Positions 1 through 35,302 are shown, counted from the first letter of the stretch. The stretch is DNA of 64,000 nucleotides from Ridgeia piscesae (GCA_025642075.2 JAODUO010001825.1:10001-74000); one strand, 5' to 3'. The notes: a model not told the origin generated them from the sequence alone. Numbers and translations: made by a program.

Positions 1-880
1 TATCCCACTAATTCAACCTTCTGCCACTAATCTCACTGCCCCATCTTCCACCAAATCCTGTGCAATCTGGCTGTTATGTATCTGTCGCCAGCATCACGCC
101 TCCCGTCCACATATCTGCCTGCTTCACTGCATATCTCCATTCTTACTTCCTTCCTTCGATCTCACACAAAAACTTTCCTATGACTCATGATTGAATGAAT
201 CATATTTATGAAATCGCTCTACGCTGTGTAGGCTCCGGGGTGTATAATGTCGTGACAAGGCAGACACGCTTGACTGCCACACCGCACAGAGCGTACTGGT
301 CTTGAGTGCGTCAGCTGGACCGTATCTCTCTGTCTCGACCGGCGCGATGCTATCAGTGTTTCGCGTACATTTCAAACATCGACAAACTCGTACGCGAGGT
401 TATAGCTTTTCTTAGGATTGTTATCCGTGACGTCAATTCGAGTCAGGTGACACTTGAAGGGAGAACCCCTACATGGTGACGTGTTAGACACAAAGTCTCA
501 TTGGCTAAGCTGTGTGCATAGAGCCGCCCTGTCAGTATTTGGGTAGGGTGGGGTGGGGTGGGGGAGTTTGGCTGTAACTGACGACACTTGAACACTAACT
601 ACACTTGACGTCCGATTTCGGTGTAGTCGGTGACATGGAGTATAACAGAAACGAGTAGAGGAAGACAGCGCTGAAGTCTTCAGACACGGTACGTTATTCT
701 ATTACTTATGACATCAAAGACGTGTCGTAAAGTGAATTGCAGCTAAATGTGGTAGACATGTTGTATGTTAATGTCGCACAGAGCCACTCCCTCGGACGTC
801 GGCCCAGGTGACGGGTGTTACATATGGGTCTTGGGAGTCACACCCGTGTTCATTGGTGGGCATCCAATGACATACAAATG

Positions 881-885
<5 letters not shown>
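1..885. other. intergenic, no gene recognised
   Basis: I see no exon-like segment, RNA gene or transposon here. A short G-rich run (GGGGTGGGGTGGGGG-like) lies near 546-566. Short open frames on both strands have no recognisable family features. Confidence 0.6.

Positions 886-949
<64 letters not shown>
886..949. repeat. (TA)n microsatellite
   Basis: About 32 uninterrupted TA dinucleotides. Confidence 0.97.
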
Positions 950-953
<4 letters not shown>

Positions 954-1012
954 ACAACATGAGACGAGACGGCAGAATCATACTATGATCTCCCTTTTTA
1001 CCCTTTATCGAT

Positions 1013-1120
1013 CTGTTCACTTAGCGAAGTTCACCTTCAGAGTGCGCGCCAGTCAACCGTATCGCAGCGCGCCACTCAACCGTATACCAGGCACGTACCA
1101 CGTCATAACCGTTATATAAA
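1013..1120 (+). repeat. dispersed ~105-bp repeat, copy 1
   Basis: This segment shares blocks such as GAGTGCGCGCCA, CAACCGTA and GTTATATAAA, in the same order, with 4531-4645. It is an old direct duplication or two copies of an unnamed repeat. Each copy lies just upstream of a GC-rich tetranucleotide array. Confidence 0.7.
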
Positions 1121-1163
1121 ATTATGAAATATACAGCAAAAACACGATTGAAAGATTTAAGCT

Positions 1164-1740
1164 CTGTCTATCTACCTACCTACCTACCTACCTACCTACC
1201 TACCTACCTACCTACCTACCTACCTACCTACCTACCTACCTACCTACCTACCTACCTACCTACCTACCTACCTACCTACCTGTCCGTCCGTCCGTCCGTC
1301 CGTCCGTCCGTCCGTCCGTCCGTCCGTCCGTCCGTCCGTCCGTCCGTCCGTCCGTCCGTCCGTCCGTCCGTCCGTCCGTCCGTCCGTCCGTCCGTCCGTC
1401 TCGTCCGTCCGTCCGTCCGTCCGTCCGTCCGTCCGTCCGTCCGTCCGTCCGTCCGTCCGTCCGTCCGTCCGTCCGTCCGTCCGTCCGTCCGTCCGTCCGT
1501 CCGTCCGTCCGTCCGTCCGTCCGTCCGTCCGTCCGTCCGTCCGGTCCGTCCGTCCGGTCCGGTCGGTCGGTCGGTCGGTCGGTCGGTCGGTCGGTCGGTC
1601 GGTCGGTCGGTCGGTCGGTCGGTCGGTCGGTCGGTCGGTCGGTCGGTCGGTCGGTCGGTCGGTCGGTCGGTCGGTCGTACGGTCGTACGGTCGTACGGTC
1701 GTACGGTCGTACGGTCGTACGGTCGTCCGGTCGTCCGATC
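1164..1740. repeat. ladder of tetranucleotide arrays: (CTAC)n, (CCGT)n, (CGGT)n, (GTACG)-type
   Basis: Four pure arrays follow one another without spacers: CTAC to about 1280, CCGT at 1281-1554 (one interruption near 1400), CGGT at about 1558-1676, then a GTACGGTC variant to about 1740. They give long open frames of YLPT, SVRP and GRSV repeats, but these are simple-sequence translations and not a gene. CCGT and CGGT units can pair at three of four positions (see findings). Confidence 0.97.
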
Positions 1741-1977
1741 GTCCGGTCTGCCTGCTTCCCCCCGCCTTCTCTACTCCTACCTATTTCTCATCCTGCCTGT
1801 CTCTCCACTTTGTGTCCCTCCCCCCACTCTGCCTCGCCTGTCTCTCCTTCTGCCTGTCTCTTATCCTGCCTGTCTCTCACCAGTCTCTCTCTCCCCCTGC
1901 CTGTTTCTCTCCCTTGTGTGTCTCTCCTATTTATCCTCTAATTGTTTCTCCAACTGACGATCTCTCTTTCTCTCTCT

Positions 1978-2736
1978 CCCCGTCCCCGTCCCCGTCCCCG
2001 TCCCCGTCCCCGTCCCCGTCCCCGTCCCCGTCCCCGTCCCCGTCCCCGTCCCCGTCCCCGTCCCCTCCCCGTCCCCGTCCCCGTCCCCGTCCCCGTCCCC
2101 GTCCCCGTCCGTCCCCGTCCCCGTCCCCGTCCCCGTCCCCGTCCCCGTCCCCGTCCCCGTCCCCGTCCCCGTCCCCGTCCCCGTCCCCGTCCCCGTCCCG
2201 TCCCCGTCCCGTCCCGTCCCCGTCCCCGTCCCGTCCGCCCCGTCCCCGTCCCGTCCCCGTCCCCGTCCCCCGTCCCCGTCCCTGTCCCCGTCCCCGTCCC
2301 CGTCCCCTGTCCCCGTCCCGTCCCCGTCCCGTCCCCGTCCCTGTCCCCGTCCCCGTCCCCGTCCCGTCCCCGTCCCCGTCCCGTCCCCGTCCCCGTCCCC
2401 GTCCCCGTCCCCGTCCCCGTCCCCGTCCCGTCCCGTCCCGTCCCGTCCCGTCCCCGTCCCCGTCCCCGTCCCCGTCCCCGTCCCCGTCCCCGTCCCCTCC
2501 CCGTCCGCCCCCGTCCCCGTCCCCGTCCCCGTCCCCGTCCCCGTCCCCGTCCCGTCCCGCCCCCGCCCCCGCCCCTGCCCCGCCCCCGTCCCCGTCCCCG
2601 TCCCCGTCCCACCCGTCCCCGTCCCCGTCCCCGTCCCCGTCCCCGTCCCCGTCCCCGTCCCCGTCCCCGTCCCCGTCCCGTCCCGTCCCCGTCCCCGTCC
2701 CCGTCTCCGTCTCCGTCTCCGTCTCCGTCTCTTTCT
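1978..2736. repeat. (CCCCGT)n hexanucleotide array
   Basis: About 125 units of CCCCGT with frequent one-base-shorter (CCCGT) and T-to-C variants, ending in CTCCGT units. The minus strand reads GGGGAC repeated, which has strong G-quadruplex potential. The array is open in several frames on both strands, as expected for a short repeat without a stop; I do not call it coding. Confidence 0.95.
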
Positions 2737-2893
2737 CTGTCTCTCCACGTGCCTCTCTCTCTTTGCCTTTTTCACCACCCACCTATCTACCCTGTCTCTC
2801 TGTCCTCCTCTTCCTCTCTGTCTCTCCTGCATCTGCATTTCTCAAGCCTGTCTCTCACGCGTCCAGTCTCTCCAATGCCTGTCTCTCCTCTCA

Positions 2894-2953
<60 letters not shown>

Positions 2954-3297
2954 CTCTCTGTCTGCCTTTTTCACCTCCTTTCTATCTCTCCCGCTCCCTC
3001 TCTCCATCTGCATGTCTCTCAACCTGCCTGACTCTCTCCCTGTTCTCTCCCTCTCCTCATGCCTATCTCTCCCACGCCTGTCTCACCTCCTACCTACCTC
3101 TTCCTCTCTTTCCTTCTCCCTGTCTCTCTCCCTGCCTGTCTCTCACCCTGCCTATTTCTCTCTAGCCTGTCTCTTCTCCTCACTGTCTCCCACCCTGTCT
3201 GTTTCTCCCTGTTGTCTGTCTCTCCCCCTCTCTATTTCCACCGTGCTTCCACGCCCCTCCACCCGCCTTCATCTTTCACCCGGTCTCCTCCCATCTA
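2737..3297. repeat. pyrimidine-rich low-complexity tract with (CT)n core
   Basis: Almost entirely C and T on the plus strand, with an uninterrupted (CT)n core at about 2896-2950 and imperfect CTGTCTCTC-type repeats around it. Apparent Ser/Leu/Pro open frames are low complexity. Confidence 0.9.
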
Positions 3298-4530
3298 ATT
3301 GTGAAGCAGAATAAGTATTTATCAAATCACACATCACTTTGTGAAAGTGTCACTGGGCTGGTGGTCGAATTATTGGAGTGTGCCGCGATAAAGGCACAGT
3401 TAAACTACCACTGATACTCGGCAGGTACTTTACAGTTAAATGGTCCTCGCATCAGGCTCCACGACGGGGCAGCCGTGTGAACATTGGTGGTGTGTATCTA
3501 CATAGTAACCATCTCGTTCTTACGGTTATGTCACCAATAGAGTTCCAAGCATATTGTATACTTCGCGTATTACTTAATGTTATCTGTAATGTAATCTATT
3601 CTGGTGATCGTTTGTTTACGTGTCTGTCAGTCTGGCACAGTGTCATTATGTCCGTAACTTCATCTGTCTATTTGTCCACATGCCCTTCCTTTTGTATATC
3701 CTTTCCGCCTTCGGCTCTATTATGTCCAACCGAAAGTCTGTCCTTTTGAATATCCCTCCACCCATATGCGTCCCAGTCGGAGTCCATCTGTTCCACCTGC
3801 TATCTGTTTCCGCTTCCACCTCTTCTTCCACCTATTTGGTTCCATGTCCATCTAATTTTCCATCCACCTGTTTCCAATCCATCTACACGTCCTCCCATCT
3901 GTTTCCAATTTCATCTATTCTTCCACCCATCGGTTTCCAAGTCCATCTATTCCTCCATCCATCCGTTTCCAAGTCTACCTATTCCTCCAACCATCTGTTT
4001 CGAAGTCCACCTATTCCTACACCAGTTTGGTTCTAAATCCAACCAATTCTCCACCCATCTGTTTCTCAGTCCATCTTTCCCCAAACCCATGTCTTTTCAA
4101 TTATATTAATTCACTCGATGATATGTTTCCAAGTCTATCAAATTCATCCACACATCTTTCCAAAAGCATTTATTTCTACATCCATCCATTTCTAAGTCCA
4201 CCTATTCCTGTAAGGCGTCGCGCCAGGCCGTGAAATAAACCCGTCAGCGTCACGCTTCAATGCCGACGAGGTCTCAGCGACAGTCGCTACATTGATCTCT
4301 CGTGGCAGTTATCAGCAATCAACCGACGGGTTTCACACAGTGTTGTTTACAAGAGTAGTATATAAATAGCGTAACAGGAGCCACAAGTTCGACTCGTGTA
4401 TGATTCACCTTCACGTCCCAGATCATAGCAAAACGCTGCCACTACTACATGTTACCAAGGTTTATATGCCGATATCTGTACAAATTAATACACGAAACGA
4501 CACAGTCGCTCCATACTGCCCCATTTGAAC
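3298..4530. other. intergenic, no gene recognised
   Basis: From about 3680 to 4210 the plus strand carries a degenerate CCATCTATTCCTCCACCCAT-like repeat of roughly 40 bp. No exon, RNA gene or transposon protein was recognised. Confidence 0.55.
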
Positions 4531-4645
4531 ACCTGCTAACTTGGCGAAGTCCGCCTTGAGAGTGCGCGCCACTCAACCGTAACGAAGCGCGCCACTCAAT
4601 CGTATCGTATCGCAGCGCGGGTTCCACGGTATACTGTTATATAAA
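4531..4645 (+). repeat. dispersed ~105-bp repeat, copy 2
   Basis: Diverged direct copy of 1013-1120, sharing GAGTGCGCGCCA, ATCGCAGCGCG and GTTATATAAA. Confidence 0.7.
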
Positions 4646-4742
4646 TAATAAACAGCTCTCATTGTCCATAAATCGGTACTTCTGCCTTTCAATTCGTCCT
4701 CCTGTCCGCTGTTTTTCTGCACGCCCGCCCGCCACCGCTGGC

Positions 4743-4800
4743 TCACCCGCCCGCCCGCCCGCCCGCCCGCCCGCCCGCCCGCCCGCCCACCCGCCCACAA
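4743..4800. repeat. (CCCG)n microsatellite
   Basis: About 13 CCCG units, slightly degenerate at both ends. Confidence 0.9.
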
Positions 4801-5697
4801 TCCCACCCGCCCTCTTGAAACAGCCCCCATTGGACTTCAATTTACTTGTGTTAAATTCACTATTGTGGGAATAGATGCAATAAACTATATTTCAGCTAAG
4901 CTCTTCTTGTCGCCCCACATTTCGTCCCCTCCTCCCCCCTCCCTCACATTCACCTCCTTCTCCTTTACCATCTTCCTCTCTTCCTATCCTCACAAATTCC
5001 TTATTTAATCATCTCTCATTCTCTTTTTTCGTTGTTCCATTTGTATGCACTACATCCTGTTTGCAGTAAGATTATGTATATACCTTATATTTAAATTTTT
5101 ACATGGATGTTTCTCTCATGTGCGGGTCAAACCTGTACCGTCATCCCTTCCCTCTGTTTCTTTTTCACAACTCGACGCCTAAAGTCTTTATCTTCTGACT
5201 GACTGTATGCTCATCATATCGTGTGACCATCTGCCAACCTGCTTATCCTCTCCTCGTCTTATCCACTCTCTCTCTCTCCCATCTTCTACTCATTTTACGC
5301 TCCTTCTTTTCCCTTCCCATCGTCTCTTTATCTTTCCCTTATCTTTCCCCTTCCCATCCTCTACTCCTCCCATTCTCCCACCACGTTTCATCGCCCATGT
5401 TCTTCTAATTATGTCCTCCTTTCCGTCGATCATTTCCCTAACCCTCTTACCCTTGTGCATCAATGCTCTTCTTATTTCCTCCCACTCATATCATCCCCTT
5501 TTCTCCCCGTTCCCTCTTTATACACACCCGGTCTCTCTCCTCGCCAGCTCTCGCCGTCGTCTCCGTCGTTCTCTTCTTGTCCCCGTCTGCTCCCTTCTGT
5601 TCCCTCTCCCTGTGTTCCTCGTCGTCTTTCGCGATCTTCGGTCATCATCTCGTCTTCTCCTCTTGAACATGGCAGTCGTTTGTCTTGCAGAGCGAAC
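4801..5697. other. pyrimidine-rich region upstream of the NLR-like gene
   Basis: From about 4920 to 5660 the plus strand is C/T-rich. It ends in TTTGTCTTGCAG at 5679-5690, a good 3' splice site seven bases before the chosen ATG. The annotated first coding exon could therefore be preceded by a 5'-UTR intron. No promoter motif can be assigned with confidence. Confidence 0.5.
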
Positions 5698-28025
<22,328 letters not shown>

Positions 28026-28041
28026 CACAACCACCCTCTCA

Positions 28042-28047
28042 AATAAA
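28042..28047 (+). terminator. AATAAA poly(A) signal candidate
   Basis: AATAAA lies 16 bases after the stop of the NLR-like model. That is very close for a 3' UTR, so more distal AATAAA sites near 29375 and 29393 are alternatives. Confidence 0.35.
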
Positions 28048-31000
28048 CCCCGTCAACTGTGTCAACGCCCACCGAGTGTGCCCATGCAGGCGACAAGTCT
28101 GTCAGACTCGGCTGTAGAAAGTGTCGCCACGGTGACAAACGGCCGGCGTCCGAAGCGCTCGTGCGTCGCTGAGTAACTATTGACACAAAGTATCTAGTCG
28201 AGCCGCGTCGCTTCGTCTGACGTAACAGTTCGACGTACGTCACAACAAATGTCGTTCCTGTGATCCTAGCATGGTTTGGTTACTAAATGCACGACTCTGG
28301 TGGTGAATACCGAAAACTAGATTATAATGGCGCCACTTTCAAACAAAAGAGAGCGCCCTCTAAATGCCCTGGGTCAGCTCAGTTTACTCCGGCGTCAACG
28401 TAAAATATCGGCTATCTCCGTCATAGCTAATAGTGTCTAAGCCCTAGGCCTAGGCGCCGAATACGGTTAGAATATATACCCCATTGAAATAACGTCGAAA
28501 TGAACTGGCCGAGATTGGTACATGTCTATCACCTAATATTCACGCTCTTCTGTTAGGTACTCCGCCATTTTGTCAATTAATAATTTTGTCCGTCTCGGTT
28601 ATCAGTGACTGCGCATTATGCGATTGACCCATTAATTGTTACAACAGTTTAGTTGGGTTACTGATCGGCTTACATTAGCAACATCGCGCAATCTACATGC
28701 GTACATTAATGCAATAGTCTGGTCGATTCATTTTTTTAATCAACGAAAGACAAAAGGTTTTAGCAAGCGTACATTAGCAGCAAACGGCTTAAGTCGGCGA
28801 AACGCCCGACTTACATGCAACACACGTCGTATAGTGCACGCCGGTTACCAAGAGTTACAAGAAACAGTTTTATAATTGACAGCATACATGTCTTATAGGA
28901 AGAATCTAACAATTTCATGCCGCGACCAAAATAACATTAATGGGAAAGTGTTTCTCAATTCAACCAGTTAATTAAATCATGCAATATTATGTTTACAGAA
29001 GTCCGACGATTACAGACGAACAGGACACGTACGTTGAAAGCCTGACACATGTAACACATTTCTGACGAATGGTCCGTGACAACCACATTTTTTCTTAGAC
29101 ATTTGAAACAACACAGTCCTACCAATGGTCCATCCGTGATGCGAGGGTTGCCTGGAGTCTTCGAGTCACACTGGAGAAAGAATTCAGCTGTACGTCACGT
29201 GACTGGTGGACGTCATGGAACACGGCTAATGTGGTACTCTTTTGAGAAGGGGAGCGCACTTCATAAGTGTGTCTGCTTTATCCATTTACACTATGACTAA
29301 CCCTATCCATTTATAAACAAACCATGCATGTATTCTGATGTTTTAATCGTGCACATGTTGGAACTTTATTGTAGAAATAAAGTAGATTGTGTTGAATAAA
29401 GGATGTTGAAGAAATAGCGGTCACGTCACTATAGCAGTTTACAGTCGACGTCATCAGCAGTCACCGCTTTCGAGGATGTCGTCCGCTGTAGTTCCATAGG
29501 GGGCAGCACCGACTCTACCACAACAGCGACAAGTGACAGTTGTCCTGGTGTGGCGGCTTATCACACTCGCTGCTTATGTCACTGCCGCCAACTTGTTTGT
29601 AGGATGTTGTCACGTCACGTGCCGCCATCTCACCCATGGTGGCTAGTATAACTTGTTTACTTTTATCTTTTTATTTTCACTTGTCTCATGAATGACGAGG
29701 GTGTTTTCCTTCCACCCGGAATTAGTCGGCGTAGAAATGTGTAACCGGAAGTCTGCTGTGTTGAATGTGGGTATGTGTGTGAAGGTCAAAGGGTACTGTG
29801 GTTATTAACTTGTTTTGTTGATGTTGCCTGAATGTTTACGTTACACTTAAGCATGTTCCTGTGATGGTATCTTTGACATTGCAAGTATCTGTATGCACTG
29901 ACAAGTAACTAAATACAACGTTCTGTGTAGTATACCTTAGACATAATATAAATAAACATTTCGGTACACACGCTTTGCTTTTATGTTTTGTTTGATTATA
30001 TAGTTCCCATAAGGCAGCAAACTAGCAAGTAAATATCTACACAGGTAGTGGAACCCGGGGACTTAAGGATGAGATAGGATTACCCCTCCCAATATTTAGG
30101 AAGGAAGGTGTTTGTTTTTGGTACAAGACATAGTTTATGTGACAGACATTTTAAAATACGAATTTTGACAAACTACTCAACAGTACCCCCCCCATACATC
30201 ACCACACACCTGGCTGTGTCATGAACCAAGGTGAAGTGACAGTGGCTTTGGCAGGGAACTAGATATACACATGGGTATTGGGACTTGGGGAGGACAGGAT
30301 TAGCCCCCTCTCAATATTTAGGAATGGGTGTTTATGTGACAGCCCACACACCCATATTGCTGTGTCATGAACCATCCTGACACAGAGAAGGTGATGTGAG
30401 AGGAAACATTTCCCGACGTCTGTCACTGAAAATTGGGTTCGGGGAGGAATAATTATATCTCCTGCCACCCAAAACTACTGGGGTCACTAGCCCTATTTCA
30501 ACACACAAGTGTAGTAATGTAGTGCTGCAGATGTCGAGACAGAAACACAAACTATGGCAGTTTCTCACATTTCCACTTTACTCATATTTTCTCAAGTTTG
30601 TACGTTATAAAATTAAAGTTTCATATATAAACTTATTAGTCGTGTGCCACTGAAGCCAGCTCTGACTCTGCATAGACCAACTAGATGACGTCTCCAACTG
30701 TCGCTAACATCATCACCGAGACAGCGGAGACAGCCAGCAACCAGCCCCAAGACAATGACAACCTCGGGACACATGAACGCTGCACCGTCAGAGTGCAACA
30801 TCTGTTGTAAATGTTGTCTAAAGCAATACAATTACTACTACATAGTTGCCAACACTGACGTCAGTGACTTATATAAAACCCTCAAACGCATTAGCATCCA
30901 CAACATCTATCTAAGAAACATTCACGGACTACGACCCAGGGACGAAATAAAATGTGACTATGGCCTCGTTTAGCCTAGAACACTAACTACAAGTTCGGCA

Positions 31001-31896
31001 GACTGAGGGTCTGGAGATACCTAGTGTGGCCACCACCCACCAGGCGGCAGTGTGAACAATGAAACCTGCCACCGCCGAGAGGTGGCAGCACATGAACCCA
31101 TGACTTCGCTTTACAATTTAAATAATTACACATACTTATTGTACATTCCTGGGAAGAATGTGTGTCAGACGTGGCTGCTAACACTCTAGTGTTGTCGCAC
31201 AGTCTGGTCGTGTATCTAAGTCACGACTACATCATGACTGGCAGTGGTGACTGGTGACTACATCAGATGCCTTCTACGAGACTAACACTGGTGCAGCCAA
31301 CACCTCTACACCGACCTCAAGACAACTGTAATATTTCATATGTAAGACCCCAGTGTGCTACGATTAAGTTCACACATGGCTGTGCAAAACAACTACCTTT
31401 AGTGCAGGACAGTCGGAAAACCAAAGCCTTAATCCATCTAGAACGAAACAGAGTAGTTGAACAAACTTCACAAATGAAAGCAAGGTAGTTTAACAAATCT
31501 CTCTAGATACAACATGAATGGTGAGTTCTGTACAAACATTCTACCATTTTGTAGTTTTAACATAGAATTGCAACATGCATACATACAGAAGACATTCATC
31601 AGATTCATGAATAATCTTTGGCACCGGTGCATCAGCTGAACATGACGTGTTCAACACAGCAATACTGCCAACAATTTTTTTAGCAATATATAATGATGCT
31701 GCATTGCATAAAAAATAAATACCCACATGGTTGACATGATCACTTCTAATAATGCCCCGCTGATGCGTTCAGAATAAACCAATGATGACAGTTTTGTCTG
31801 TCCACGCAACAGGCAGATTGTGGCAAGACACAACAGACAATGTATGACGATTATGCGAAATGCAATGATTGAGTTGAGAACTCCTCAACTTCTTTC
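28048..31896. other. region between the NLR-like gene and the KMT2-like fragment
   Basis: No exon recognised on either strand. At 30.04-30.40 kb a ~230-bp-spaced imperfect direct repeat shares CAATATTTAGGAA and GCTGTGTCATGAACCA. An ETS-like AACCGGAAGT occurs near 29741-29750 but no gene follows it. Confidence 0.5.
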
Positions 31897-32002
31897 TTAG
31901 TTCAAGTAACGTCGACATCGCTTAGAGCCACACGTACACGGAATCTTCACGTCTTCAATCGGGAACTTGTAGTCATAAGTCAGTTCTTCACCGCGCTTGA
32001 TT
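31897..32002 (-). CDS. KMT2-like last exon: SET C-terminus and post-SET
   Basis: Reads [17 protein letters not shown], then [17 protein letters not shown] and TAA. It keeps the catalytic-core Tyr of ELTYDY and the zinc-binding C-x-C-x(5)-C post-SET cysteines. It joins 33839 through a CC|A split codon (Pro). Confidence 0.85.
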
Positions 32003-32640
32003 CTACAACAGTTAATTTCACTTTAACATAGATTGATTCTACGGCTAGTTTAAGTTCAACACAGATTGATAGAATGGTTAGTTTCAGATTAACAGAGACT
32101 CGTCATACAAACAGTTAATTTCAGTTTGACAATATTTTCTCCTACAAACTGGTAGCTTCAGTTTCAGAAATTTATTAAACAGAGTTTCAATTTAAAGTTT
32201 ATCCTACCGTTTTATCAGGGATAATAATAATACACATTATTTATACACTAAAAACCTAACGTACAGACCCTGTTTAGTTATGTTGACAACATTAAAACAT
32301 ATAAGAAATAAATACAATAAAAGTACAAGAAAACATGCGTACGTGTATCTAAATCCATGTTGTAGGGAAACTGAAATAGAACGAGTAAAATTAAACAGAC
32401 ATGGCAGAATAAATAAACATAATAATATACAGAGTAGTTAATAAATGGCTACAGCAATACAATATTTGTGTAAGTTGTAATTAATAATAAAAAATATGTT
32501 AACTTGTAAACTGTTCATTAACAAATAATTAAAAAGGTATGCTAGTTGATCTAATTGAAAATAAATAAATAAAAATATAAAAGGGTGAAAGGTGTAGAAA
32601 AAATTAGACATTAAATGCAATTTTGAAATAATAAGTCTTT
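32003..32640 (-). other. KMT2-like intron, left part
   Basis: AT-rich. A degenerate repeat with GTTAGTTTCAG/GTTAATTTCAG motifs spans about 32010-32190. The right part merges into the AT-rich 3' end of the adjacent minus-strand LINE. Confidence 0.5.
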
Positions 32641-33605
32641 TAAGACGTGTTTTAAATTTGTTCATGCACTGTGGAACGCAAATCCTCAGGTAGTGTATTC
32701 CACACAGTTGGTCCTGCTCGAGAGAAACCTAGGCGCCCATATCGTTCAAGGTCGTAACGGGAACCGCTGGCAACGCGCTATCAGCAGATCGTAAGGCGCG
32801 ACATGGCACATACGGTGTGATTAGCGAGGTGATGTATGCCGGTGTTCGATCGTGTAGAGTCGAAACACAGTGACGAGTAGCTTGTATTGAATGCGGTACT
32901 TCACGGGACACCAGTGGAGTTATTGCACTGCGGCCGTCATGCTTCGCCGGTCACCGCGCCTGACCCGCAGCACAACTCTGGCCGCTGACCGCTGCACCAT
33001 CTCAAGGCGGTGTATGAGGCGGTCGGAGACGCCAGACAGGACAGTGTTCCCGTAGTCTAGCTGTGATGTGACGAGGGAGTGGACGAGGGTCTTGCATGAT
33101 GCACTTGTCAGACTTGTTCGTATTTTGGCAATACAAAATAGATTCGAGTATGCAGCACGACAGACGTTCAATACTTGCGCTGACATGTCAAGTCGGCTGT
33201 CAAGTAAAACGTCTATATCACGAACAGTCGGCGACAGTGACATGGATGACCCACATACATAGATGGTGGACAACGGAGAAGGCGAGTGGACGGCGGCGGA
33301 ATGAAACACGATTGCTTCAGTCTTCGCCTCGTTTAGAAGATGGTTGTAATCCAGCCACTGTCTAATATCTCTCACGCTTTCCTCGGGTTTTCATTGTGCA
33401 TCTGCGTGACTCGATGGCGGACACTCAGCGTACAACTGAGTGTCGTCTGCATACATATGATAGCGGATCTGATGGCAATCGAAAATATCCGCAATAGGTA
33501 AACGTTAAAGAGTAGTGGACCTACGATCAAGCCCCGTGGAACACCGTGTTGAATAATTACTGGAGCAGATGTAACTTCGCGTGTAATCAACATATTGCTC
33601 ATGCA
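32640..33605 (-). mobile_element. 5'-truncated CR1/L2-type LINE
   Basis: Minus-strand reverse transcriptase: a degraded GVPQG-type motif (HGVPRGLIVGPLLFNVYL), an MYADDTQL equivalent split by frameshift near 33445, then the thumb region WLDYNHLLNEAKTEAIVF, LVTSQLDYGNTVLSGVSDRL and LLHDRTPAYITSLI. It sits in a KMT2-like intron in the same orientation. Frameshifts make it inactive. Confidence 0.8.
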
Positions 33606-33838
33606 AACGGTTTCAATTTTACAAACTGATCCACAAACGTTTCTGCTTAAATTTGAGCATATATACTATGGGTGTCTGTTAAAACTAATGTTCAATCCTA
33701 CAAATTGTTTATTTCTGTTTAACACTTTTCATGCATGATGTGAATCAAACCGGGACTACCCTTTGTATCCAGTATACGATACAAGTTTACCATAAAACTG
33801 TGAAACTTGGTGTAATAACACAGTGGAGTGGGACTCAC

Positions 33839-33906
33839 GGTCGCATGGCAAAGATAATGATGTGTTTCTTTCCATCCACTTGGATCACCTTCGAGTAACA
33901 ACTCGG
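33839..33906 (-). CDS. KMT2-like exon: SET core
   Basis: 68 nt encoding PSCYSKVIQVDGKKHIII then FAMR, between TTGTTTCAG and CC|GTGAGT. In KMT2A/B this segment begins PNC; the Asn-to-Ser change lies in the cofactor- and lysine-binding NHSCxPNC motif. Confidence 0.88.
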
Positions 33907-34332
33907 CTGAAACAACAAACCAAACTATGCAGTGTTGATGCACAATGGGACGTGTTAAAAGATCAGTGAGGTCACATGACACATGCCATACCACTGGATG
34001 ATGTCAACATAAGATCTCTCTATGATTAGCAGTGAAGTGGTAAATCACGGGTGTTGTAGGTCAAGTTTCAAGTGCCTGACGTTTTTAGTAGTCAGCTTTA
34101 ATTCTGTGTAAACAGTTGTTAGACATAAAGTACTTCACTGATCATCATATTGGACAACTTGTGAAACTTAGAAACCTTCAACGTCTTATGGAACTAGACC
34201 AACTTTGTTGTCTGTTTAGGACAGATCCATTTAAAAATAAAGTACAGTTTGTTGCAAATATTTTACTGAAACCAAACAAATTGGCAACATCAAGCCACCA
34301 TGTCCACATGGACACTGGATGCGTACCCTGGG

Positions 34333-35267
34333 GGTAATGCTGAATCTACACAAGGAGGAGCACTGAATCTACACAAGGAGGAGCACTGAATCTACACAAG
34401 GAGGAGCACTGAATCTACACAAGGAGAAGCACTGAATCTACACAAGGAAGAGCACTGAATCTACACAAGGAGGAGCACTGAATCTACACAAGGAGGAGCA
34501 CTGAATCTACACAAGGAGGAGCACTGAATCTACACAAGGAGGAGCACTGAATCTAACCAAGGAGGAGCACTGAATCTACACAAGTAGGAGCACTGAACCT
34601 ACACAAGGAGGAGCACTGAATCTACATAAGGAGGAGCACTGAATCTACACAAGGAGGAGCACTGAATCTACACAAGGAGGAGCACTGAATCTAACCAAGG
34701 AGGAGCACTGAATCTACACAAGGAGGAGCACTGAATCTACACAAGGAAAGGAAGAGCACTGAATCTACACAAGGAAGAGCACTGAATCTACACAAGGAGG
34801 AGCACTGAATCTACACAAGTAGGAGCACTGAATCTACAGAAGGAGGAGCACTGAATCTACACAAGGAGGAGCACTGAATCTACACAAGGAGAAGCACTGA
34901 ATCTACACAAGGAGGAGCACTGAATCTACACAAGGAGGAGCACTGAATCTACACAAGGTAGGAGCACTGAATCTACACAAGGAGGAGCACTGAATCTACA
35001 CAAGGAGGAGCACTGAATCTACACAAGGAGGAGCACTGAATCTACACAAGTAGGAGCACTGAATCTACACAAGGAGGAGCACTGAATCTACACAAGGAGG
35101 AGCACTGAATCTACACAAGGAGGAGCACTGAATCTACACAAGTAGGAGCACTGAATCTACACAAGGAGAACTGAATCTACACAAGGAGGAGCACTGAATC
35201 TACACAAGGAGATGCACTGAATCTACACAAGTAGGAGCACTGAATCTACACAAGGAGAAGCACTGAG
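34333..35267. repeat. 22-23-bp minisatellite SatA, copy 2
   Basis: About 40 units of CTGAATCTACACAAG plus GAGGAGCA or TAGGAGCA, with a few shortened units (AATCTAACCAAG, CACAAGGAGAACTG). Same unit as 21698-22094. It lies in the intron just downstream of the exon at 35303-35398. Confidence 0.95.
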
Positions 35268-35302
35268 TGCCAGAGGACTTTAGTGAATATGTCACAACTT
35301 AC

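Noticed and set aside
1124..3314. Several long open frames on both strands (up to 500 codons) rich in Ser/Pro/Arg/Gly
   Set aside because: They are translations of uninterrupted tetra- and hexanucleotide arrays that lack stop triplets; no non-repeat protein sequence and no splice context.
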